64,000 bases of DNA from Astrocystis sublimbata (GCA_022453515.1 JAJNNY010000005.1:744001-808000), one strand, 5' to 3'. Counted from the stretch's first letter, positions 1-11,482 are shown. The notes: a model not told the origin generated them from the sequence alone. Numbers and translations are program-made.

Positions 1-795
1 GAGGTAGGTAGCATACGGCGTTCTCCTCCATTGCGTATGCGACGTCGGCAGGCTGTGCGATATAGAGCACTCAAAGAGCGGTGGCAGCGGGTGTTGAGGA
101 TGGTAAAGTGTGGTGGAGGGTGCAATGTGACCCGACAAGCGGCGTTGTTGACGGCGCAAGACGTGTTTCCATAGATGCTTCAATACCTCAGGGAATAATG
201 CAATAACACTGGTGCATACTGGGTATTAAGGTAGTACCTATGCTTCAAGTTGAGTGGCTGCGCGAGATGCGGGCCTGTTGACGCAGATGGAGCCGCCAAG
301 TTGTTGACTAAGGTTGCTTTGCTCTCAATCTCAACACAGTGGTCCAAGTCTCCTTGCTTACAGGGGGAGACCGTTTCCCGGGCAACACCCCAAACAGGCA
401 TAGTGCCTTGGACCAATTGCTGGCAACCTCAGCGAACTACTACCTACACAGGTACATATATGTACAGTAAAGCTCTCTCTTCACACAGTACTCACGTCCT
501 TAAAGTACGTAGGATTACAATAAGCAAACAGTGTAATTACAGGACCAACTCCCGCACAGTTGTGAATGAATGTCTTGATCTTTTCTCCCTGGTCATCCGT
601 TCAACTCGCCAATCGAAATCTGATCTGTCGTCAGCCTTAAAAGGCGGCCCCTGCGCCCCGGCTTCCAGTGATTATTGCTGAAGCCATGTCGATTGTCTCG
701 TCCAAGGTATGCAAATCTACAATTGCGCTTTAATACCATGTCGGTGACTGGTAATGATCACAATACTGCGCCGTCTTCATGTCTGCAAGTCACTA
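1..795. other. Intergenic, no gene seen
   Basis: Open frames here are short, overlap on both strands and show no recognisable domain or splice structure. Nothing can be supported. Confidence 0.5.
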
Positions 796-2028
796 TCACA
801 GGCCTCCATCCCCATACATAGCAAGCGCCTTCTTATACCAGGTATCCCAGTCAAACGTTTCCACTCCATGGGTAGCTTTCCACCACCCACTCCAAACGCG
901 CTCAAATGTTTGTCGGTTCCAAGTATCAGCTTCAATGACTTGGTCAACTCTAAAATGCAGCTTCTTCTCAGCCAACGCACCAAGTTCAACTGCCCCTTGC
1001 TCCTCCCGCAAGTTCTTGGAAAGCCGCTTCTCATCTTCGCTCGGCGTTGAGAGACCTTGATGGTAGAGCTCACCTAAATCGTACAGCAAGAGAGGCGACT
1101 GGAATGCCGAGCTTCTGGAGGTGGAAATGGCCAGCTCCCAGTCAATGATACCAGTTATATTAAAGTCGTCATCGACTAGGAAATTCGCGTCTCGGGAATC
1201 CACATGGCGGAGGAAAAAAGGACCAGGCTCATTTGGTGGAAGGGAGTCCAGGAGACTCTTGTAAACGAGGTATTGATCTACAGGTGCAGAAGTTGCGATC
1301 TCTCCGGTTTTGACGAGCTCGATCCTTCGTTGGATCAAGGCTGTGTAGTAGTCATTTGATTGACTGAACGGACCCAACGGGATCAAATTTCCTTCCGAGT
1401 CGTAATCGAAAAAGGCTGGTCCGACTTCTGGTTGCCCCGTAGACGAGAGCTGTAGACGTCCTAGCCCATCGAGAGGATGCTGTTCCAGATTGACATAGAT
1501 CTCTGCTAACTGGCGAGAGAAGATTTCCTTCTGCGCCTCGCTTGCCTCATACCACGCCAATGGCTTCCCCTCTAGCTTTTCAAGCAGAATATAGCCAGCG
1601 CCAACGAGATTCATCGGGTCGTCGTCATCAGCACAGTCGTATACCTCGGGGACCGGAACAGCAGTTTTAGCAAGGAAACGATATGTCGCAAACTCGCTGC
1701 GCCTATCGAAGTTTTTCTCTTGTAATGGAGGCTCATTGTGATTTGGGAGTCGAAATCGTGCCAGCCAAGTTTTGCCGTCTTCAAATACGATGGAGCCATG
1801 GTAGTTATACCCACCAACGACGTCGAAGTTGAAGTATGCTTGATCGGCTGATGGGAGATGGACAGCACATTTCATCCCGTCGCGTAATGTTTCTGCACGC
1901 CTGCGAAGGGCGTCGCAATTGATAGTTGCTAATAATCTGGAGATCACAGCCTCGCCCGCTTTCCGCCGGACTGAATCCAAGCCTTCGAGCTTGGCCGGAT
2001 CCCCGGATATGTATATTGCGTGGATATC
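796..2028 (-). CDS. APH-fold phosphotransferase family protein (5' end unresolved)
   Basis: This is a protein of the aminoglycoside/choline-kinase-like phosphotransferase fold, a large fungal family of mostly unknown substrates. The open frame covers about 400 residues. The N-lobe has a beta-strand stretch with FEDGKTWLARFRLP, then PVPEVYDCADDD and GYILLEKLEGKPL. The catalytic loop HVDSRDANFLVDDD matches HxDxxxxN, and GIIDWE supplies the metal-binding Asp. The C-terminus is Trp-rich, as is common in the family. The reading frame has no ATG at its 5' end. It opens just after a plausible acceptor (ATTACAG ending at 2029), so a short upstream exon carrying the start is likely. The first internal in-frame ATG is near 1875 and would remove part of the N-lobe. 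No neighbour suggests a pathway, and drug resistance should not be assumed. Confidence 0.75.
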   Translation of the reverse strand, partial: DIHAIYISGDPAKLEGLDSVRRKAGEAVISRLLATINCDALRRRAETLRDGMKCAVHLPSADQAYFNFDVVGGYNYHGSIVFEDGKTWLARFRLPNHNEPPLQEKNFDRRSEFATYRFLAKTAVPVPEVYDCADDDDPMNLVGAGYILLEKLEGKPLAWYEASEAQKEIFSRQLAEIYVNLEQHPLDGLGRLQLSSTGQPEVGPAFFDYDSEGNLIPLGPFSQSNDYYTALIQRRIELVKTGEIATSAPVDQYLVYKSLLDSLPPNEPGPFFLRHVDSRDANFLVDDDFNITGIIDWELAISTSRSSAFQSPLLLYDLGELYHQGLSTPSEDEKRLSKNLREEQGAVELGALAEKKLHFRVDQVIEADTWNRQTFERVWSGWWKATHGVETFDWDTWYKKALAMYGDGGL

Positions 2029-3225
2029 CTGTAATCATGTCAGAGGCTCTGAGTTTCTCCAAGTATCATTTTAACAGTTCTCAAACCTCGTTTGTAGGAC
2101 AAATATGCAGCGCCGCCACCACATGTTTTGAGCAGAAATGCTGGTGGCAAAGTTCGCACTGTCCATAGAGCGACCGCAGCGCCGGCTGTATACACGATTG
2201 AATCGAACAGGACCACTTCATATTAGAGTCTGGACCGAGGACCGTTGTGCTGTCAAAAAGACCAAGAAAAGGAGGGAGAAGAGCTGGGGATCGGCTCGAT
2301 CATGTTCACGCTACTTATGCAAAGGCAGCCAACACCTCGCGGCCAACTTGCCCTATGAGCCTTCAACTCTAGATTCTCGTCTAATGCCAGAGGATGACGA
2401 TAAAATCCTTGTTTGGAGCAGTTCTAGCGCAATCATGAATCAAATCGCAATATTGGATTAGTGTTGGCGTTTCCGGCAAGGTGAAAGTAAAGTGATTTTT
2501 TCTATAAAACACGAAGGTTCTACTTAATGGTCTGCATTCTTAAGGTCGCTTTGTAGATAAATCTTATTCATAGTCCATCCAACATGTGTATCCAGCAACT
2601 TGTGTGTCCAGCAACCTGTGTATCTAGCAACTGTGTATCCAGCACTTTATTAGGTGGTAGGTGGACTGCTTGAAGGTTTGTTGTATGTTTCGTTGTTTAC
2701 TGTACGTACCTACTTATGCAGTATGCAGGCGGCAGGCGGCAGGCGGGCGGGTGGCCTGTGCTTCAGGGTCCCCCCAAGTTGCTTCCTTCACATGCCAAAT
2801 TCTAAAGTGCGGCAAACCCTGAAAATTGGCGACGGGGCGGCTCGAGGCGTGGTTGCGTTGCTCGCCATCCCGCCCGCCGCCATTGGGACCAACAAAGCTC
2901 GCTACCCTCTACCCTACCCACTCGAGCTTGTCTCGCCACATGGACCGTCACTTACACACCTCGACTTTTCGACTTTTACCCAGCACGCAGTCCCCACCTC
3001 CTAGCATCGAAGACCACTCTTCGTTTGTCTAAATGCTATACATTCGCATACCTAAGAATAATTAGGCCCGGTCTGCTGTCATCCTAGGTTGGACAGTTGC
3101 GCTTGGCACCGTCTCTACTCCCGTTACCTCCATTCCAGCCATCCCACACTTTCGCATATCGGTCCCAGAAAGGCGGAATCCGACACAAGTCACTGCCTTG
3201 GTCATATCCTCTCGATCGCCGGACC
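2029..3225. other. Intergenic region between the divergent APH-like kinase and LOA1-like genes
   Basis: This holds the promoters of both neighbours and possibly the missing first exon of the kinase gene (about 2030-2130). It also contains a four-copy minisatellite at 2585-2645 and a short ggcaggcgg-type repeat near 2730. No supported gene was found. Confidence 0.5.
2585..2645. repeat. Minisatellite, about 16-bp unit, four copies
   Basis: Four tandem imperfect copies of TGTGTATCCAGCAACT lie at 2585, 2601, 2617 and 2632. They differ by single substitutions or one-base length changes. It sits in intergenic DNA. Confidence 0.85.
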
Positions 3226-4339
3226 ATGGAGAAGTACAGTCAGTTTCGAGATAGAGGTAAACAACAAGCCTGTCGCATATCTTTATACCTACCTACCTGA
3301 GCATACAACATGCGAACACCTACCATTGTGAAGCGCGCAATCGCAAGCTGACAGGAATACCCCCCTCCTTCTAGGCTCGGGCATATCGCCCTTCCTCCCA
3401 ACAACCACGCCGACATCGATCGTGTCCAAGATCATCGGCGCCTGGATCTTCGTCCTGCGCCTCCCGCTGCTGGTCGTCTACTGCGCCGCCTACTTCCTCG
3501 TGCTGCACCACCTGCCCCTCCCGCCCTTCCTGCGCAAGCTCAACCTCTGGGCGCTCCTCGGCATCCCCGGCATATGGTGGGTTGACCTGCAGCTCGACGG
3601 CGTGAAGCGCGGGTCGCTGTCGCAGCAGCCCGCCGACCGCTTCCCGCGCGAGCGCGCCGTCATCGCCGCCCAGTTCACCAGCCCCGTCGACGCCATCTAC
3701 CTCGCCGCCATCTTCGACCCCATCTTCGTCGTCTCCTACCCGCGCACGCGCAAGGTCCAGCGCGTCTCCCTCTTCGGCGCCATGGCCCTCGCCCTGGCCC
3801 CGCCCACCATCACCGCCCCGCCGCCGAGGCGCTTGACGACCCTGCGCGCCCTCGTCGAGCAGAACCCCCACCGCGTCATCGCCGTCTTCCCCGAGATGAC
3901 CACCACCAACGGCAAGGGCATCCTGCCCCTCTCCCCCTCGCTGCTATCGTGTCCCGCCGACGCCACCATCTTCCCCGTCAGCATGCGCTACACGCCGCCC
4001 GACATCACCACCCCCATCCCTGGCGCCTGGCTATCGTTCCTGTGGAGCCTGCTCAGCAAGCCCACGCACTACATCCGCGTGCGCGTCGCCGAGGGCGTCA
4101 CCAACACCTCGGTCGCCACGAACGGCATTACCGGCCCCGACATGGAGCCTCGCGCGGGAAGCGGCGGCGACGGCGACGGCGGAGAAGAGGGCGTCACGCC
4201 CGAAGAGCAGCATTTGCTGGATCGTGTCGCGGAGACCCTCGCCAGGCTAGCCAGGAACAAGCGCGTGGGCCTGACGCTGAGCGATAAGGCCGCCTTCGTC
4301 GAAGTTTGGTCGCAGAGGGGCAAGAAGAGGCAACGGTAG
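3226..4339 (+). CDS. LOA1/VPS66-like lysophosphatidic acid acyltransferase
   Basis: Exons 3226-3256 and 3375-4339 give 331 residues; the intron is 118 bp (GTAAAC...CTAG). The first exon encodes MEKYSQFRDRG, joining to a Ser/Pro/Thr stretch before a hydrophobic segment (residues about 30-60) that should anchor the enzyme in the ER or lipid-droplet membrane. The acyltransferase core follows. The block around VIAAQFTSPVDAIYLAA sits where PlsC-type enzymes have NHxxxxD; here the Asn-His pair is Gln-Phe, with the Asp kept. FPEMTTTNGKG corresponds to the FPEGTxS motif. LOA1 in yeast acylates lysophosphatidic acid for triacylglycerol metabolism. The C-terminal part has a Gly/Asp/Glu-rich loop. Third codon positions are mostly C, unlike the genes from 9 kb on. 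The missing His makes the exact reaction uncertain. Confidence 0.82.
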
Positions 4340-5134
4340 AAACACACAGAGCGGAATAAGAGAGAAGGGAAGAGAAAACAAGAAACTTACTACTACGAGT
4401 GATGATTGTGTTTTGCGTCTATTAGCTCCGAGACGGGAAAAAGTCGGCGTCTACTCGATACTTTGATCCGGAAGCGGAGGGAACTCCAGGGACAACGGGG
4501 GCCAATGTCCAGCTATCTGCTGCTGTCGATGCGTCGCGACAACAAGGGCTGTTGGTGGCATCAAATGAGTTTTCGAAGAGCACGCCATTCGGTATTCTAA
4601 CGGCCCCGATGCGATGCATGCCTCTACTAGATGCGTTTCTAGTTGTGCATAAGCACATTAAATCCATATTCACTTACAAAATACCAAGTATGTAGTATCT
4701 ACTAGCATACTGATCGGTACCTCTAGGTAGCACCCTTAATTTGTGTTCCTAAATTGGGTTGAGTAGTTCAAGCAGGATGTGTTAAATGTTGTTTTCATTT
4801 TCATTTTTGCATACCCATCCCGATTTTCCCATCCGAATTGTGTCCCCTATAATCATGTCCGGGTCCGTTCGCTCATACAGGCCGCCGAGGGGCATGTATG
4901 TACGTATTTACACGCAAGATACTTATGTTTATGTGTTTCATCTACGTCCCTGGTAATCCAGTGTCCAACATCGATGTCTTTCGGAGGTCCACGATGTAAA
5001 GCAAACAACCCGTTTCATATCCAACAAGGCTTGTTCGCTGCTTCTCTGCTTCCTTTGCCTGGTATCATTCCGCTGTCTGCCATATGTTCATGGCCCCCAC
5101 TTACCTAGGTACCTCCCAGGCGGCATGCATACAC
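4340..5134. other. Intergenic region between convergent genes
   Basis: This lies between the 3' ends of the LOA1-like gene and ILV3. It holds 3' UTR and low-complexity T-rich sequence near 4790-4810. No gene is supported. Confidence 0.55.
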
Positions 5135-7008
5135 CTATGACGATGTGCCCGTTGTAACGCACCCATGGCTCGCGTCGCTGACAAGTTTCGCGTATTTGGT
5201 AAGGGTGCCCTGCGAGTACCTCGGCGCCGGCTTCTTCCACTCCGCCTTGCGCTTCGCCATATCCTCATCGCTGACGTTGCAGTCGATGACGCGCTTCTCG
5301 GCGTCGACAGTGATGATGTCGCCGTCGCGCACCAGACCGATGGGTCCGCCCTCGGCAGCCTCCGGCACGATGTGGCCGATCAGGAAGCCGTGGCTACCAC
5401 CCGAGAAGCGACCGTCCGTCAGGAGCGCGACATCGTTGCCGAGACCAGCGCCCATGATGGCCGATGACGGCTTCAACATCTCCGGCATGCCCGGACCGCC
5501 CTTGGGGCCCTCGTACCGGATGATGACGACGGTCTTCTCGCCCTTCTTGATCTCACCCCGCTCCAGCGCCTCGATGAAGTCGTTCTCTTGGTCGTAGCAC
5601 TTGGCCTTGCCGGTGAACACGAGCCCCTCCTTGCCGGTGATCTTTCCGACGGAGCCGCCGGGCGCGAGCGAGCCGCGCAGGATCTGGATGTGGCCGGTGG
5701 GCTTGATGGGGTTCGAGAAGGGGCGGATGACGCCCTGGTCCTTAGGGAACGACGGCCACGACTCGACGTTCTGCTTCATCGTCTTGCCGGTCACGGTCAC
5801 GCCGTTACCCTTGATAATGCCCTCGCCGATGAGGAACTTGAGCAACGACGGGGTGCCGCCGATCTTGTACAGGTCCTCGAAGACGTACTTGCCCGACGGC
5901 TTCAGGTCGGCCAGGAAGGGCGTGCGGTCCGAGACGGTCTGGAAGTCCTCGACGGTCAGCTTGATGCCCACGGCGTCGGCAATGGCGATCAGGTGCAGCA
6001 CAGCGTTGGTGCTGCCTCCGAGGATGTTGACAACGACCATGGCCTCCTCGAAGGCCTCGCGTGTCATGACGTCCTTCGGCCGAATGTCCTCGCGCATTGC
6101 CACCTTGATGGCCTCGCCCATCCTGGCGCATTCCTCCACCTTGGCCTTGGACTCGGCGGGGCTACTGCTACTGCCGGGGAGGGTCATGCCCAGGGTCTCG
6201 GCAGCTGAGGCCATGGTGTTGGCCGTGTACATGCCGCCGCAGGCGCCGCTACCGTTGCAAGCGTGGCGGATGATGTCGAAGCGCTGCTCTTCGTTGATCT
6301 CGCCCGAGATGTACTGTCCGTAGGCCTGGAATGCGCTGACCATATCGATGGTCTGGCCGTCCATGGTGCAGCCGGGCTTGATGGTGCCGCCGTAGACCAT
6401 GATGCTGGGTCTGTTCACGCGGCCCATGGCGATCAGAACACCGGGCATGTTCTTGTCGCAACCGGGCAGGGAGATGTTGGCGTCGTACCACTGGCCCTGC
6501 ATGACGGTCTCGATGCTGTCGGCGATGATCTCTCTGCTCTGCAGGGAGTATCGCATGCCGGTGGTGCCCATGGAGATGCCGTCGGATACGCCGATGGTGT
6601 TGAAGCGGTAGGGGACGAGGCCGGCGTCGTAGACGGACTTCTTGACGACCTTGGACAGGTCCATCAGGTGCATGTTGCAGGGGTTGCCCTCCCACCACAC
6701 GGACGATATACCGACCTGGGCCTTGGACATGTCCTCCTTTTCCAGTCCGGTGGCGTATAACATGGCCTGCGAGGCGCCCTGCGACTTGGGCTGTGTGATG
6801 TGTCGCGAGACCTTGTTCAGGTCATCGTCGGATCGGCGAGCAGGCGTGGTGCTCAGGCAGCGGCTATTAGCAGACAGATGGTTAGCCAAAGGGGGAAAAC
6901 CAGAAAAATAAAAAGAAAGGGGACATACGCGAATGGCCTCGACGTAGCAATCGCTGACCGGCCCAGAGCTACCGACGCTCGGGCACGGAGGAGGTTGTGG
7001 ACAGCCAT
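5135..7008 (-). CDS. ILV3: Dihydroxy-acid dehydratase, mitochondrial
   Basis: This enzyme dehydrates 2,3-dihydroxy-3-methyl acids to 2-keto acids, the third common step of valine, isoleucine and leucine synthesis. It is an Fe-S enzyme of the mitochondrial matrix. Exons 7008-6929 and 6863-5135 (65-bp intron, GTATGT...AATAG) give 602 residues, normal for the family. The spliced N-terminus [19 protein letters not shown] is a basic, Ser/Arg-rich mitochondrial presequence, followed by [10 protein letters not shown]. Cluster and active-site motifs are intact: [26 protein letters not shown], and [10 protein letters not shown] near the C-terminus. An unspliced frame starting at 7072 also stays open but reads through the intron and lacks a sensible presequence, so I prefer 7008. 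Codons strongly favour C at position 3, which explains the long antisense open frames. Confidence 0.96.
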
Positions 7009-9171
7009 GGCGACTCGCTCTCGAGAGCTGCCAGGGTGTAGTTGACAAGCAGGAAGGCCTGAATGGAGGCACGAAGTGATCTCAATGCACCATACAGCAG
7101 ATCAGTCGAGTAGGCCGTTGCGATCAAAAGTCAATTGAGGATGTTGACGGTCCACAAAGTTGCGGTGGGCGAATATCGAGTTGTGGTACACACATACACC
7201 TGGGCAGTGTCGTGGTCTACAGCGACGAGACTCATACAGCAGAAAAGTCTTGGGCGAAGTCGGCGCACAGCTAGCCCTGCTCACCCAGGCAGTCTGCTAA
7301 GCTACCCTGGAATTTCGAAAATCTCGTCACCCAGCGCCTCCAGCAACCATTGACAGTGTCGCCTGCCCCGCACTAATGCACTAGACCCTTCGCCCACCCC
7401 ACCATGACCAATGCCCGACCGTCCATTCGCCCAGCCCTCCCCCAGAATTCCAACTTAGGTACCTTAGGTAGGCACTTACCTACAAGTAGGTAAGGTAGCT
7501 CAAACTCCCGCGCCGGTTGACGGTTTGGCTAGCTTGGTGGAAGGGGAGCTTCGTTTGTTGATTCACGTCCACCTACAGTACTTCCTACCTATCTCCATGG
7601 ATGCGCCCCATGCAACCCATGCAATTGAATAGGTACACTATATTTGCCCAGTTCGGCATTGTATCGTAACAGTCGCAGGCATGTATCTTTGGACACGTAC
7701 ACTGCGTGCATATGTGTGTATGTGTGTATGTTGCGCTCATCTCATCGTACCTGCCTTGCCCGGTGGCTCAGATTCAATGGCCATTGGATTAGGTGAAGGC
7801 CTCCATCATCGATCATATCGCATCCGTACTCACCTGACCTAGCCCGCAACATGGCTGACGGTATCTGCCACTTTTGAAGGCAATGTGTCTGGTCTCGCCT
7901 CTACTCGACCCCCCAACGAGCCGGAACATGTGAAGATGAGATTCAAAGCAAGCGTTGGAAGTCTCAGGTGATAGGGCTCTCTTTTGTACGCATCCCTCGA
8001 TACACTCGGACTCGGTATCATGGTATGTCGTCGCAGGCCATGCTCGCCATGGATCGCAAAACACGCAACTCGGCATCGGCATCGGCGTCGTTATCGCAGT
8101 CTCCGGAGAGCGCTTCATGCGGTTACTTGGCAGGGGAGGTCTCGACCACAGCCATGTCGTATCGATCGCGGATGACTCTGAGTAAAATCCACCGTAGTCA
8201 ACAACATCTCACGACAGAACGCATGCCGGATTCCGCGAGCTTGTGCGAGCAGCAACAAAAGAAGTTATAATCTGCCCATTATAGGGCTATTGGCGCCGCT
8301 TCCAAGAAGGCCAAGAGCGCGATTAATAGATACCATCACGGTCCGGCAGCGCTCGAAGCCGCCTGCCGGGCGGGATCCGGTACCTAAGCCCGCTAGTGCC
8401 TTGCTTGCGGCGTGTCTCCCGTACGCATGCGCGACGGCTCGGGAGTCAAAATTCTTTATTTGGGTAGGCATCTGGTAATTCAAATTCAAGCGAGGCAAAG
8501 AGCTTTCGGTTCACGACGGCGTTCTTCGTGGGCGGCCCGCTTGGAATAATGGGGCTTTGATCGGCACCAATAACCGACCATGGCCTCGGGTCCCTGCATG
8601 CCTGCTGAGGAGATGCGTGTTGGCAATTGGAGATTACAATGCTTACATTGTGCTATCTAGCTAGGCTAAGTAGAACGAAAACAATAGGAAAGCGAAGACG
8701 CAGACTTGGGAATTGCCGTTAGCATGAGGAATGTGGCTTAGCCTGCCTTTGTCTAAGTCAGCACCTAGGTAGCGTGAATCGCCGGTTAGTGTCCTGAGGT
8801 TGGGGGCAAGCCGAAAGAAGGGTAAATGTATTGTTCAAAGTTCAGTCACCAGCTGCATCACCCGAAGTTACTTCACGGTAGCCATTTACAGAGAATCATA
8901 AGGCTGATCCCTGGGCACTCTTGGTTGCAACGGATCATCATCCACAAGACAAGACGAGGTCACATTGGGCTTACCGCCTCCCCACCACACGGCTTGTATC
9001 TCGGAATGATCGACTAGTTTAGTGACGACTCCTTGCCCAATCACGGCATTATGGAAGTGGGCGACTAGATAAAGCAATGCCATACATAAGATGGCACCCA
9101 TTTCTTCATCATAGTTATCTTGAACGAGGCATGCATACCGAATTATAGAACTCGCGCTTCACGAAGCAATC
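7009..9171. other. Intergenic region, ILV3 and permease promoters
   Basis: About 2.2 kb without a supported gene. It contains the ILV3 promoter at its left end, a TAGGTA-rich stretch with an inverted repeat at 7475-7494, and a short GT repeat around 7712-7730. The small open frames at 7813-8500 on both strands overlap each other and look random. Confidence 0.5.
7475..7494. repeat. Perfect inverted repeat, 9-bp arms
   Basis: CTTACCTAC at 7475-7483 and GTAGGTAAG at 7486-7494 are exact reverse complements separated by AA. They lie within a longer stretch built from TAGGTA/TACCTA words. Confidence 0.85.
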
Positions 9172-10924
9172 ATGTTGACGACGACTATATCACGGCCTCG
9201 GAGGCCCACGCTGGAGAAAGGCGACGAATCCGAGGGCAACACCAACGTCGCAATCGCTCGCACCTTTTCCAACGGCATTTTTCGTGACATTAACGATGAA
9301 GATGAGGACGAGTACGCAGGAGATGTCTTCGGGCGCGAGGATGGGCACGACATCAAATATAAGAGGTTGAGTTGGCCACTCGTGGCTGGTCTTATGATCA
9401 CCGAGGTTGTATCTAATGGGATGCTGGCGTTGCCGAGCAGCTTGGCTGCCGTGGGGCTCATTCCCGGCATTGTTGTTCTTGTTTTCCTAGGAGCTTTTGC
9501 GACTTACACAGCATGGGCCTTGATCCAATTCAAATTGCGCCACCCTAAAGGCAAGTCGCCCCAGATGATGCTGAAGGGGAAAGCCTTGCGCTGACCGGCG
9601 AAGTGCATAACATGGGTGATGCGGGCATGATACTTTTCGGTGCGGTCGGCAGAGAGATCCTTGGTACAGGAACAATTGTATTTGCTATATTTACGACAGG
9701 AAGCCAGATCCTGGCCGGCCAGCTCGCGCTGAGCGTCCTTTCCGATGGAAAACTGTGCACGATTGTGTTGGCCGGGATTTTCTCCGTCGCAGTATTGATT
9801 GCAAGCTTTCGGAGGACACTTGATGGTTTAGGCTTCCTTTCTATTGCCGGTGGCCTCTCAATCGTGGTAGCAGGCGTTGTCGGCCTGGCCGGTGCTGGCG
9901 CTGCGCCGGTTGACCCCGGCAAGATCCAACTCGCGGTGGCGAGCGACTTCACATCTGCTTTCAGTGAGTGAGAGCATTTTCTAATTCTTCAGGACGGAAT
10001 ACAGATAAAAGGCTGCTGTCACCGCAGCATGGCCAGCCTGCATGTCTGGCTCTGGCTCGTGGTATTTCATGTATGGACAACCCGAAAGTGCTAACTTCTG
10101 GGATTCTCAGTTAGCATCACGAATCCTGTATTCTCGTACTCGGGCCATTCGATGTTTTTCTTGCTCATCTCGGAAATGGAGCGACCGCGTACGTGACTGT
10201 CGAAGCTCATTTCCCTCCCCCCAGACCTGTATCAGTGGCTTCAACACGCCCACTTCTGCGATACCTGCAAACTTTGTCCACCTTCTTTTAATCTTGAGGG
10301 ATATCACTAACTCGAGAAAAAGAGGATGCAATGAAGGCCGCGTGGAGCTTACAGCTGATAGCGACGTCATTGTACATCGTGTTCGCGGTAGTATCGTACT
10401 GGTACATTGGGCCAGATATCGCCAGCCCCAGCGTGCTAAGCCTAAGCCCTCTCTGGTCGAAGCTGGTGTTTGGCCTTGCGCTCCCAAACTTCTTCATTGG
10501 CGCAAGCCTCTACGCTCACGTGGCATCGAAGCTCGTCTTTATGCGCTTGTTCCGGCATACGAAGCATGTATACACGCACACGGTGAAGGGTTGGAGTGTC
10601 TGGACACTCTTGATCATCTCAGCGAATGCTGCTGCGTTCGTGTTCGCGATCGGCATCCCCATCTTCAATTATTTGGTCGGTATAACGGCCGCTGGATTCG
10701 TGTCTTGGTACACCTACGGTCTTGCCGGTGCCTTCTGGCTCCACGACACATACCACTTCGAAGGCGGGTTCCAAGGCTGGCTTCGACGGCCGTTCATGTT
10801 CGGACTCAATATCTTCACAATCCTCATCGGCGTATTCATCTGTGTTGGTGGGTTGTATGCCACAATATTGGCTTTAATCCACGCATCTTCTGATGGCGAG
10901 CTCCCAACACCGTTTCGATGTTAA
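9172..10924 (+). CDS. AAAP-family neutral amino-acid transporter (Mtr-like)
   Basis: A polytopic plasma-membrane amino-acid/proton symporter of the Aa_trans family, resembling the Neurospora Mtr group. Exons are 9172-9550, 9604-9963, 10111-10188 and 10323-10924, giving 472 residues. Intron 1 is a 53-bp GC-AG intron (GCAAGT donor); removing it gives HPKVHNMGDAG, the conserved joint of this family. Introns 2 and 3 are GT-AG, with CTAAC branch points. The hydrophilic N-terminus (about 65 residues, acidic) is followed by the first membrane helix containing ITEVVSNGMLALPSSLA. NPVFSYSGHSMFFLLISEM is the characteristic central block. About eleven hydrophobic segments can be read. Nothing nearby ties it to a pathway. 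Confidence 0.9.
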
Positions 10925-11258
10925 CCTAACGAACGTGGAGATGGAAAATCCTAGCTGTATCATGAATTAACGAGAAACGAATTTTTAAAAAAGAAAATTG
11001 CGATTTCCGCGGCACTTGAGAAACAGCTCGCTGGTAGGCCGGAACTAGACTTGCAGGGGGGAATGGTCCGAAATACTACGTGTTGATGTGCAATTGTGCA
11101 GAACATTCTTCAACGTTGGAATGGCGGCACTCTCCACAAGATCCACATGCGGTTGCTGCATACTACTATGTAGTAGGTACCTACACTGGCTGAGACATTG
11201 TTCGAGGTCGATGAAGTCATCGCGTACTTAGTGAACTTCTGAGATTCAGCCCTCCCCA

Positions 11259-11266
11259 TGACGTCA
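11259..11266. promoter_or_regulatory. CRE/ATF site TGACGTCA
   Basis: A perfect 8-bp palindromic CRE, the target of Atf1/CREB-type bZIP factors in fungi. It lies 42 bp ahead of a TATA box and about 220 bp ahead of the ATG at 11483. Function is inferred from sequence and position only. Confidence 0.6.
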
Positions 11267-11307
11267 CCGCGACGAGTTTCTTTCGTGCTCGCTTCGATAG
11301 AATACTC

Positions 11308-11315
11308 TATATAAA
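11308..11315 (+). promoter_or_regulatory. TATA box TATATAAA
   Basis: A consensus TATA element 168 bp upstream of the ATG at 11483, a usual spacing for an inducible fungal gene with a 5' leader of about 100 bases or more. Confidence 0.6.
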
Positions 11316-11375
11316 CAATCCCTATCAGCAGTACATCTACCTAGCCTGTGTCCAAACATCAAAGTTCAACACGCA

Positions 11376-11400
11376 CAATTCACCAATTCACCAATTCACC
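11376..11400. repeat. Three tandem CAATTCAC units in a 5' leader
   Basis: Exact 8-bp copies start at 11376, 11384 and 11392, inside the probable 5' UTR of the gene at 11483. Confidence 0.85.
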
Positions 11401-11482
11401 TCCTGTTCCTGACCTTTGAACCACATCCCCCCACCCACGACTTAAACCTCTTTTTGCTTTTGAGAAACACACATCTACAGCT

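Larger units (their letters stand above)
10925..11482. other. Intergenic region, promoter of the small stress-type gene
   Basis: This contains the 3' UTR of the transporter, a CRE palindrome, a TATA box and a short tandem repeat just ahead of the next start codon. No coding sequence is supported. Confidence 0.6.

Noticed and set aside
250..681. A 143-codon open frame at the left end
   Set aside because: No recognisable motif, overlaps an opposite-strand frame, and has no start or splice context worth supporting.
5588..6323. Long plus-strand open frames (206 and 240 codons) inside ILV3
   Set aside because: They are antisense shadows of a highly C-biased coding region; the ILV3 motifs are on the minus strand.
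10042..10893. A 283-codon open frame overlapping the amino-acid transporter
   Set aside because: It runs across introns and a shifted frame of the real exons and shows no domain.
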